A DNA stretch of 64,000 nt, taken from positions 992,001-1,056,000 of the forward strand of contig JAUIRK010001034.1 in NCBI GenBank assembly GCA_030549495.1, given 5' to 3'. The DNA comes from Nectonema munidae (taxonomy: Eukaryota > Nematomorpha > Nectonematoida > Nectonematidae). Each line of letters opens with the position of its first letter. The first letter of the stretch is position 1. Of the stretch, positions 25,101 through 37,100 are shown in pieces. The notes under the pieces were generated by a model. That model was not told where the DNA came from and did no database searches. It saw only the letters and a list, made by a program, of their open reading frames with translations. The translations under genes and the position numbers were made by a program.

Positions 25101-28100
25101 TGCCTTTCAATGCCAACTTCAAAAACTTTTCATCTCTTTTTTTAATTAAACTTCTATTTTTATCATTTTTAACATAATTCCAAATATCTGGCTTAGAAAT
25201 ATTAAAAACTATCGCAATTTACTAGATTTTTTTTAAACTTTTTTGTCTCACTTTTTTCATTGTTCCAGATAATAGAACTTGCTTTTGTAATCGAATGTTC
25301 ATTTTTAAACGATCAACAATTCTTTTTCGTATAGTTCTTTGATTTAACAAAACATGTTCGGGAAATCCACATTTAAACCAAAGTTTAACTAATGGTTTCA
25401 ACATCCTAATGATTGATCGGGTAAATAACAAAGACTATCACTTTCAAGAAAACTAGCATGCATTGGATAACTTAATCTTGAGCTATTGAGAGGATGACAA
25501 ACTATTTCTTCATATGAAGAATTTTGTTTGAAAGCTTTTCTACGTATCCAAACATAGTGATGAATAATATCCCTTCTGTTGGCAAATGATATTCCTTAAA
25601 TTTTTCAATAGTATTTCAAAGTAACCAAAGTTTTTTTCCATATAATTTTGAATGCAAAATGTATTGTAAAGTAGATGATTTATCCCTATCCATATTTGAA
25701 AATAACAAAATTAATTAATCTAAAAAATAGTTATATTAAGATAATTTACCCGCTAAATTATAAATAAAACAAAATGTTTTTGTGAAAATTAAAAGTAAAA
25801 AAATTGGACGAAAAAAAGGAAAAATTTTATAAGAACAAATCATTAAAAAAATTAATTTTCTGCATCCAATAAAAATTATAGACATTAAAATTTTTTTATA
25901 TCAAATGTTTTATTATTCAATATGTCACTAAACTCAAATAAGTGTTACGCAAAAAATCTTGATTTATGGGACACTCTAGTTAGCTTTATTATTATTCCTG
26001 AAACTTTGTGTTATAATATTTATGTTACTTTTTCACTCTTGAAATTTCTCATCTCACAATTCACTTTGTTCCATAGATACCTCACCAATAGTATTAGAAC
26101 ATTTGGATTTTTTTCCATTTTATCAATCTTGTTTATAAGATTTTTATCAGATCACTTTAGAATACCTACAAACTTTTTGCTAATTTCTGAATCAAAAAGA
26201 TTCTAAACGTGGTCTCAGATTCATAAGAATTATTTTGAAAAGAATAAGGTTTATCATATTTCGAACTTAAAGTACAGTTACTTGAATTAGAAAGTGTTAT
26301 TATTTAAAAATATCGTTCTTTTGAATGAAGCCATATGCTGCCTTTTTCATTAGAATTAAACGTAGAATTAAACTTATATTTCATCTTTTTTTATTTCTAT
26401 CTATAATTTTTCGATTCTGTTTTAAGTTTTTTAATTTCCATTTTTAAATATAAATGGCGCTTAAAAAAGTGCTAACTCGGGTAAGAAAAATATTTCAAAA
26501 AAATGGGGGTTTCTTCTAAAAAACATTTTAAATATACGTATTGAATCTAAAACAAAATCAGCTTTGCCTATTTGTATAAATGGCTAAAGAACTAAAGGAA
26601 AAATAATTCTTTACATTTTAATAATTACTATATCATTACCATTCACATCTCGGAATTTGTTACCTTTATCGATAGAATGTCACTAAAAATTATCTGAAAA
26701 TAGGAGATTTAATATAACACCTCCATACACCATTAAAACCGTTTATCGATTCTTTATCAAAAATACCCACTCTAAATGATTGATACGATTTTAATGATAC
26801 ATATTCACTTGACTACTTTTTAGAAAATTTATTCACCTTCTCTGACTTGTCCACAGATAGATTCTCGACGGATTTTTTGTTGACCGTCATTTTGTCAAAT
26901 CCCTATTTCGTCGAATGAATAATTTCTCGATTGTAATAATTGTTTATTGAGTTTGGACTAACTTACTATAAACGACCAACTAATCATATAACTGTCCCAT
27001 ATGAATACGGAAACAAACTAATTAAATACTATGGGAAATCTAGATAAACTTTGATACTCTCTAAAGCTATTGCATGTAATTTATATAGACTCTTGGGTAA
27101 TTTAAGCAATTTGTCTTATTTGTAATTAATTATTTAAATAAAGAAATTATTTTTTTTTTTTTTACAAAACCCTGATTCGACGAAACGTCGATTCAACCAA
27201 ATATTCATTCTTTAAAAAGTCCCTTCTACCAAATGTCTTTGAGAAAAAGGTGATGATATACTCGTATTTATAAAATATATTTGTGGAATGTACCAGAAAT
27301 TGCTGTTTTTCTTTTAGGATGATGAAATTGGAGATGGAACAACGACTGTGGTTGTATTAGCCGGGGCACTTCTGGCTAAAGCTGAACACCTACTTGATCG
27401 TGGAATTCATCCTTCACGCATAGCAGAAGGATATGAAAAAGCCGCGGATTATGTTGTCAATCAATTAAGCGGTATATGTGAACGCTTTGAGGAAGAAAAT
27501 ATTTCCATGAATAACAAGTCTCGCTTTAGAGAACGCCTCATCCAAGTTGCTATGACGAGCTTGAGCTCAAAAATGTATATTTTGAATTTCCTAGAGCTCT
27601 TCCTCATCTGCCCAGTTATTAATGATATAATATGTACCGATGTTTATCAACCTTTTTTTACCGAAGGGGCAAATTAAGAAAAGGGTTTTCTAAATAATTG
27701 TTTTAAGAAAATATAATGTTTGAAACAATATTTTAAATATATTTGGCTCTAATTAGGCTTTTGGAGCCAGGAAAAATTGTCTTGCTTCCTCTCCAGCTCC
27801 TTTTTTAATCATTAATAAAAAATGATTGTAGCTATACTACATATATAATATCTAGAAAAAGTGGATTATATAACTACCTAATTATTTTATCATATGCTTA
27901 CAACTGATCAAGTTTATATACACTTTAATTTTATTATATTTTAATATTAAGCAATGGAAACGAAAATGGGAAAAATTTCACGAGTATATTATTCTATAGT
28001 GCGCCAACGTTTTACCGCCATCTCTGGCACCAACAAAAATGGGCGTTGTATCGAGGCTGGCGGTAAAACGCGGAAGTTAATTTTCTAGTTTAAAAAACGA

Positions 28101-31100
28101 CAATGCTACTTATCTATAGAAGTTAAAATTTGCAAACAAATCCCAAATATTTTTTTGTTTCAAATTTATTCTGATTTTTCTTGAAATTCGATTTAGACTA
28201 CACAGTTTGACTATATATCCTTCCAAAACAATTTTGTATTTAAGTTGTCTGCAGCCAGACATAGGAGCCATATTTTTAATTTTCCAAGCTCCGACTTATG
28301 TTCCATGTAGACTCAGGGGTCTCCAAATTTGAAAGGGAGTCGGTTGAGAACCAATTAAATCCTACACAGGAAAAATCGTTATCTATTAGTATATAGTATA
28401 TAGACAAATCATCTAAATGGTACCTGGACTCAGCATATACTCGGAAAGAATTATTATTTATAAAACTTGACAAGGGAGTGCTCTTGCAAATGTTGATTTG
28501 ATTTTTAGAGTGAATAAGTGTGCCCGGAAAATGGCAGAAATAGCGGTTGATGCTGTTTTCGCTGTTGCTGACTTTGAGCGAAAAGACGTTAATTTCGAGT
28601 TGATCAAAGTGGATGGAAAAGTGGGTGGCAAACTAGAAGATGCCATTTTAGTTAAAGGAGTCCTGATCGATAAAGACTTCAGTCATCCTCAAATGCCTAA
28701 GGTATTTTTCTTTTTGTATATACGCGTTTAAATGGGGAATAAAGAGAGTTTGAACTCACGTGATATGATCTATTCTTCGTACGTGTTCCATTTTTGATTA
28801 CATAATTTTTGGAGCCAGAACTCGAGCCAAAATAACCCTGAATTTTTCAGTCAAAATCTCCGAAGACCAAATTTTCAAATTATTGGTGATTAGGTTTTGA
28901 CTTTTTTCTTATTTCATTATTGGCCTTTCATTATTTTGATACAACTTAAACTTTTTATATAGTGTTTGAAAATGTACACTTAATTTGAATTTAAAAAATG
29001 TGGGATTTCACTAAATCTGTTTGTTGCAACAATACTTGGAAAATGTGGCGAAGAGAAAGAAACACGTTTCAACCCTTTGCACTTTTTTTACAATTTTGAA
29101 ATAACTGATAATGAAAATATTCTATTTTTTGCAAATATTGTATTCAGAGACTTATGAAATTTGTATTTCAAAGTCTAGATATTTCAATGAATATCTAATG
29201 AACAAAATGAGATAAAGGATTAAATACTAGGAATGCACCGGATAGTAATAATGAAGCCGGAATCGGATACCAATAAGAGTTACCAGGATATTATATTAAC
29301 GTATGCACATTATTATTTTGTTATTAAAGAAAAAGCATACTCTAGTTGCATTTATTTAAATTTCACAACATTAAAAATCTTTTATTAAAAAATAGAATAA
29401 CTTGGAAATGGAAAATATTTACAAAAAGGGTTTAAAAATAATTTATCATTACCATTTTAATTTTATAATTAGAGTTCGTATTTTTACTGAAGCAAAGAAT
29501 TTAAATTTGCTAACTGTTAATCTGACAGGTACGCTATAACAACCATTGAGGCTCACTTCTATCAATTTTAAAAACTCAAGGTTTGATTTTTAATTCTTTT
29601 AACTGTATTTTATTTTGTAATATTTTTAAATTTTATTCAAATTTTGAATATTTTGTCACTTGTAAAAAAGTATAAAGTTTTGAAATGAATTGATTTAGAA
29701 AAAGATTTAACCCTTTTTATTTTCAAGTTCATTAAAATTTGAAGTATATTTATTTTGAATTGGTAAGTTTCTAAATAAAAAATATTTGACATGAAAGTTT
29801 TAAAGTTTTTATCAAATTATTTTTAGAAAAATTTTCGAGGTATCTTTTTATTCATAAATGTTATTTTTAATTTCTCTGTGATTGTAATGAAGTGATTTAA
29901 TATTTTTTGTCCTTTTGGATGATCCGAAATCCTGTAAAATTTTAAATAAGGCCAGATATCCGGTGCTTCCCTTTTTAATACATAAATATTTTTAATTTTA
30001 GGTTTTCTATTTGAAAACACAAGGTGATTTATGATAAAGATGGTATTGAAAAGGAAAAAATAGGTGATTTATGATAAAGATGGTTGTTCGCTCAACTGGT
30101 CGGTGGTGCGTGTTTCCCTCTTCTTTTTCTTAGATTTTAAAGATTTTTGTATATATTTTAACATGCTATATATAGTTCAAAAATGCTGAATCCAGTGGCC
30201 ATTTTTATTCTTTGAAAAATAAAAATATGACAACGCATGTCAAAAAAATTTTAAATACCTGTTAAAGTTTTTTTTAGAATATTCTAAATTTATTGCTACT
30301 GTTCAATTTTGATGAAAATCACATCAAACAAACGCGTAAAAATTTCAGTCAGTGTCAAATATATAAACTCCAAAATGATGTATACTTGCATTATTTTTTT
30401 ATTAAGTATTGTGCAAATTTTTTTGACCTGATAAATTCTTTGTTTCTTTGGATAGCGATTACACAGAGGGCGGCTCTAGTCCACCATGGCTACTGGGGTT
30501 AGACGGGGCCGGCCTGCAGAAACAATAATGTGTGTCTGGCATAACCATAGCCTCTCGGACCTGCGAAACGATGAAAAAAGTACCTGAAATGAAGTAATAC
30601 TGTTCGTATCCGAAGACACTCGATTCGCTTTTCGCAGTTTCCAAGTCCAAAAAACCATAATTACCTTACAAAGTATTTTCATTTCTTCGAACTACACGCT
30701 TGAGGAGCGTGTGGTGCCCGCTCGAGGTGTGCACGTGTTTCCCGAACCCTTTCATTTGTTCATTGATAGCCCATATATGATTGTATAAAGTGTAACGTCA
30801 ATAACTACTCACAGGCAGACACATCATCAAAGCTCCATTTGTTTTTTCAGATAAAGTACATTTTTTATTACATATACAATACATTATATTGAAGGAGTTT
30901 ATCTACCCGTTCTGTTGTTGCGCGTAATGTTTTATGTATTATGGCAACACGTCTGCTAGAGAGCCTGACTTCAGTCTTGGCCATCATCTTATTTCTGCAA
31001 AATCAGCTTATTAGGAGCCAAACAGTCTATGATATTTCATTTTAAATCCAACATGAACTTGTTTAAAAATTTAAATGTAGTGCGGTTGCGGGTCTCTTTA

Positions 31101-34100
31101 GTTTTATTGCGGATCGGGAGCAAAATAATAAAATGTCGAGCGCGGGTGTAACCAAAGTTTCTAATGCACGCCTCTGTGCTGGAAATGTCGCGGGCGAGGA
31201 GCTGAAGCCAGTTTCTGTCCAATTGATATGCAAAGTTAGGATGTTTGTATTGAGCAGGTTCTTGATTAGCTATCCATGCTAACTTATCCACCTGGTTGTC
31301 CACGCGATCCAGATAATCAAGCGTTACTTCGTCTTTTCTATGAAACTCCTTACAGGGTGCTAGATTCTTGATTATTATCTTAACCCAGAAGGAAATTTGA
31401 ATAACTTTTTGAATTTCAAAATTGGTTCTTTTGTAGAAAAATCTTAAGTTATTTTTTTAAGGAAGTTAAAAATGCTAAGATCGCAATTTTGACTTGTCCG
31501 TTTGAACCTCCTAAGCCGAAAACGAAACACAAACTCGAGGTTGAAAATGTAAAAGACTTTAAAGAACTCAGAGAGTATGAATGGAGGAAGTTTGAGGAAA
31601 TGATACAACTGGTAAGAATCATATTTCAGCTTTTCTGCTTCACGCTTTACTTTCTTTGTTCTTAGGTCAAAGCTTCTGGTGCCAATTTAGTCATGTGTCA
31701 GTGGGGTTTTGATGATGAAGCCAATCACCTACTCTATCACAACCAGCTTCCAGCCGTTCGATGGGTTGGAGGTCCAGAAATTGAAGTAATTCTTTTTTCA
31801 ATGTATATTGGTAGGTATAACATTTTCAGTGTGACCTTTGGAATGTATCAAATTGTGCCATTAATAAGGCATAAGAGACAACGGTATTGAAATTGATCTC
31901 TAAATATCCTTATACCTTGTACCATAAAATTGCTGGTACTTCTAATATAATATTTTATGCACCTCTCATCCTATCCAATAAAATTTCTCATGATATGGAA
32001 TGAGTGCCTAGAAATTTATAGAAAGGAATTACACGCTTGAGCGAGCTACTTTTGGTATTCTTGCTGTCATCTGTTTTGGTTGAGTCAAATTATGCAAGGG
32101 GATAGATGAATGAGATGCTGTCATCATAAATCGCATCTCTCTCTCTTGTCTTTTAAATATAATATGGAGCATCTCTTTCCAGTCTCATTTAACCTGAAAT
32201 AATTCCTATACTTCCTATGCTTACAAACAAATAAAACAATTAACATTATTCGAGTATTAACCGTCAAAAAGAGGGGTAAACATAAAGAAGTCCTCACCAA
32301 TACATATAAAACTATTACACGACCTATATTAGAATACAGGTCTACAATATGGGGTCCGATAATATCCCAATCTAACATGAAATTACAAACTTTTGATACC
32401 AACATATATCTTCATACAGAAACTTTTATACTACCTATCAAAGAACACATTGATGTACACGTATCTAACTTGAGAGCAAAGGCCGCTAACCAACAACACC
32501 CACTAAATCATTTTTACCACTACAAAAATGAAAAATACGATATTTGAAAATAATAACCTCATTCTTTATAACACTTGTCAAAATAAGGAAGGTAAGCAAA
32601 CTCAATAAAATAATTCACACACACAAGCAGTAACAAATTATCTTTCTACACTTAAACCTAATAAAGTTATACACATTTGCCCACCAAAAATTGATACATC
32701 AGAACAAAGACTGCCCATTAAAGCAAGGCACACACTTGCAAAACTTAGAGCGAACAAATCACCGTTACTTCGTGAATATCTTCATAAAATCGATCCAAAA
32801 ACTGTCCACTTTGCAATTAACACATACACAACACACACCACCTCTCTAACTGCCCACACATCCATACAACACTTAAACCCATTCCTTTATGGTCCAGGTC
32901 AGGCGAGGTAGTTAACTTGTTAAGCGGGAAAGCTTTTTTCTGACTAAAGCTAATTACTGCTGCGAAAGTGTAACAAAGATTCTATATCAATTCAAATGAA
33001 AATTATCTGAATTGATGGATTGCACTAATAACGAGATAGCGACAACAAAAAAAACAGTTTTTGATTTGACGCATAAAACGTGTCACAATTTAGTGGTCGT
33101 AATTTCGTAGATTATTATGAGTGAAAGTGGTAATGCCAAGACTTGATTATCAGGCGCCTTGAAATGGGATTTGGGCCGCTGCCTTCGCCCTTGCATGCCT
33201 CTCCGTGATATTGAAGTGGCATCTCAAGCTTTTCTGAACGTTTTCAAATTTATTGATGCGATATAGGTGTAAGTCATATTTTTGATGAATCGGCGTTGAC
33301 TAGTGATTTCTTGATGAAAACGTTTTCTATGCTCATCACTATCAGAGGTAATATTAAAATTAAATAAAACGATATGTGCAGGGCCCTTAGATACGGCGGG
33401 CACAGAGCGTGCATATGCCCCCGGCGACACTTCTTACGAGTGGCAAATATGAAGAAAAAAACAGAATATACCTTAATCCAGGCATGTCAAACTCGGAGTC
33501 CCATGAGGGCCAAAGGAGTGAGTTTGTGTTCTCATGAGGGCTGCACTCCTGCAATTATATTTAAAGTTGTTCAATAAAAATTATTGCAGAATATTTTACT
33601 TTTAACTTAGAAACATGTAATGGTTTGGTTATATTCAAAAATGCAAGTACAAAGTCATGTATAGTTAAACAAAATAATTTAATTAAAAAATTAGCAAGGA
33701 TATAAATCTGTTCTTTATTTTAATATAAAAAAAGTTTATAATGCAACATACATGGCCCACATGTATTTGAATGAACTACAAATGAAATGCACATAAACTA
33801 CAATAGTTCAAAATAAACATTTATTATTAATTATTCAAATACTTTACATGTTCTTGTTCCGAGGCTTGATACCTCTTGTTATTGACAATCTTTGCTATGT
33901 CTGGCTGAAATTTCTGTGCAGTGCGAACTTTTATAAGAGATGATAAGTGAACATCAGTCAACCTAGTTCTCTGAGAAGTCTAAATCTACACTTATACATA
34001 AAATTATAATTAATAATACTGTAATCTGCGTGGGCCGCAAATCTGCTTGTAATGGCCGCATGTTTGACATGGCTGCTTAATCGATACAAATATGAAAAAA

Positions 34101-37100
34101 AAACTTAAAATTTATTATCAATTCTAATGCAAATTAATTTTTACGATGTCATTAATACCTTTTGTCATAGTACAAGACATCTGAAACCTGTCATTTATTT
34201 TGCAAGATTATTCTTTTAACCGGTTATCGACACCAGTCGACTTTACAAAAATAAAATTGTCTGATTATTCTGGTCCTTAAAATGGGGATAAATTTCTTTA
34301 AGCCTAAATTATGATACATTTAAAAAAATTTGGTTAACGAAAACTTTCATTCTTCTCTCCGCGTTACATTCACCCATAAAAAGGCTTATTATTTCATGGT
34401 ATGGAGGCAGCGTATTTCACTAAATGTTCGAACTCCACATCCCTCAATGTAAGAGGCCTTTTGCCATGCCGCCTAAAAGCTTGTTTTGCTTTGAAAATAT
34501 TTACCATAATAAGCCCACTAGCGCGCAAATCACTCTATTTCTAAATGTATTATTTTTACTAAATACTCCAAAAAATGCCGGATGCGTATACAATTTAAAA
34601 TATAAAAAGTAAAATAGCCGTTGTTTAGATATTTTTACTCATGATATCTTATTTAGTTGCTAGCTATTGCTACTGGTGCACGCATCATACCCAGATTCAG
34701 CGAAATCACAGCCAAGAAATTAGGGACAGCCGGAATCGTTAGAGAACTCACTTTTGGCACATCCAAGGATCACATGCTTGTTGTTGAGGAGTGTAAAAAT
34801 TCCAAAGCTGTCACCATTTTTGTCAGAGGTGGAACTAAAGTGGTAGGTCTTTCTTTTTTTTGCTGCTTTTTTGTTTAGCTTCTAGCTACGTTTAAACCAC
34901 CGATTTTAGAAATGGGTACTTCATAAATAAAAATAAAAAATCGATAAGGATTATGTGCTCATTTTACCTTAGCAAATTACTCGAGTAAATAAGAATTGTA
35001 AAAAGTCTCTCTCCATTCCAACTATAGTAGAAAGGTGGAATTTAAAAATTTACAATTTCAATAGATGGTTAAATGGACGCAGGCTTTTTACATTTATATA
35101 TATTAATTTTAAATAACTTCTAGTTGTCGTGCATCCTTATTTTTATTCACCACTTTCTAAACGTGTTCTATCGAATAAGCCCTCGTGTTTAAATGCGTTA
35201 GCGTGGATAATCGCATCCCAATTATAAGCTATTCAGAAACATCCCTAGATAGTTCGCACCGTAACTTTAGAAACATTGAACTTCAAAAGTAGAATATAAT
35301 TATATAAAAAATTTATATAACTTAAATAGAAGGAAATAAAAATGAAGAACAGGGGATTAGCCTATATGCTGGTGGTATATATATATATATATATATATAT
35401 ATACGTTCAATCACTTTTCTTTTCGACTTGTGCTAAATTCTGTTTACGTAGTTAACCCACACCCTCTCATTCGTATACAGTTTTATGTTGACTTATTCCG
35501 TATAAGCCACTACAAAATGTAGTCTACATTCTTTTTGTGAATAGAGCTATTAATGCAGGGAAAAGTTATTTTCTCCTCAAAAATATTTTTTTCAACTTCT
35601 ATTTTTTTGTAAAAAAATTTACTTCATAAATACAATCAATTTAAAAAGGAAAAGAACGAATTATTATCAAATAGTGAAATACGGGGTTAAAAAAAAGTTT
35701 AGTTCACAAAAAGAAAAGGTTTTCGTTACAAATAATAAAGTAGTTGGCCTTATTTGTAATTAAATAATCAATATTTATTCATAAAAAAAACTTTTTTTAT
35801 TTGTTTTCAAAAACTTCTCACGAGAACGATATCACGCGTCATGTGTCAATGAGCGAAATCGGCTATATAAACAATGGCGATCACTGCTGTTGACATCCAT
35901 TCAGCGTTGCTCCCGTGAACGCTCTCTTTCAATCGTTTGAATTTATTAAATTTTTATGTATTTCATTTCTAGGTTAGTATCTAATTTTGGAAGGTACTAG
36001 GATTTGGATATACCACCATCATCACCCCCTCCCAACTTCGTAACGCTGGGGAGGATTACAACCCAAAAAATTTTTTTCAAAATCTCACAAAATTGAAACA
36101 TGGAGTGAATTGCCATATTGCCGTATGCCAACGCTATAACAAATTTGTCGGTATTTAATCGATGAATAATGTATCGAATTTAATATAGAATTTTAAGAAA
36201 ATTTATGTTATATGTAACGCTATTCAAGGGCAACCGTTTAATTTTCATTAGCCATTTTTAACGAATGAAATATCGGAATAAAATTTAGTAAATTTTCTAC
36301 ATACTATTTCGATACTTGGAAAAAAAGAAGGATTCTGGATTCTCAGTAATCGTCGTATCACTTGCCCATCTGTTTGACTCCTTTCCATTATTTTGTGCTT
36401 TCTTTTTTAGATAATAGACGAGGCGAAGCGTAGTATTCATGATGCGCTATGCGTTGTGAGAAATCTGATTCGAGATAGCAGGATCGTGTACGGCGGCGGA
36501 TCTTCTGAGATTCATTGCTCCATTGCTCTCAATCAACTTGCAGAAAAGGTAGGCCTCTTTGATAATTCGTAGTATTTTGAATGTTTTGTGCTTCATTTGA
36601 TTTATACGTCGGTGTATCTTTTAGCTCTAGAGGAGGTATCAACATCATGTTTGCATAAATGAGGTTCTGTCTCAAAATTATGTACAGTAATCTCTCGTTT
36701 ATTGCGATAGTCCGCTATGTAGAAAGTCCATATATGAAAGTATTTTAAAGTTTAAAACTTTTCTATTCTATAACTATTCCTAAAGCACTAAGGAACAGAC
36801 TGTAGAAAATAGAGATGAAATTTAAATAAAATTTTTAATTTTTCTATGTTCGAAAAAACTAAAAGAAAATTTGATCACGGCATTAGTATTAATTTGTAAA
36901 GTAACGCTTTTCAAACTGTGTGGCCTGGCGTGAATTTTTATAAAGGGAAGCGCAAATAGCTTCTAAAGCTTTTTTATGTCGATAAATTTTTCTTTCCATA
37001 AATTTATAAACGGTCTTATATTTTTAAATGTTAAAAAATAAGTAATAAAATGCATAAAAATATTAAAGATGACAGACAATATAATAAATTCAGTTATGTG

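Larger units (their letters stand above)
20933..27317. other. CCT5 intron 2 (largest) with a Penelope-like element between two halves of another element
   Basis: Elements are listed separately. Near 21028 TACAGTAATGCCTTGCATAG looks like a pogo-type end (TA then CAGT), partner not found. A short ATA/AAT microsatellite lies at 22270-22287. From about 25725 to 27317 nothing further is recognised. Confidence 0.5.

Noticed and set aside
27575-27677. Extension of CCT5 exon 3 to the in-frame stop
   Set aside because: Homology ends at TSLSSK and the GT at 27575 joins in phase to [10 protein letters not shown] of exon 4.
33224-33430. Minus-strand frame with [12 protein letters not shown] as another copy of the ERFHxDI family
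   Set aside because: Similarity is limited to about ten residues and the flanking sequence does not match the family.
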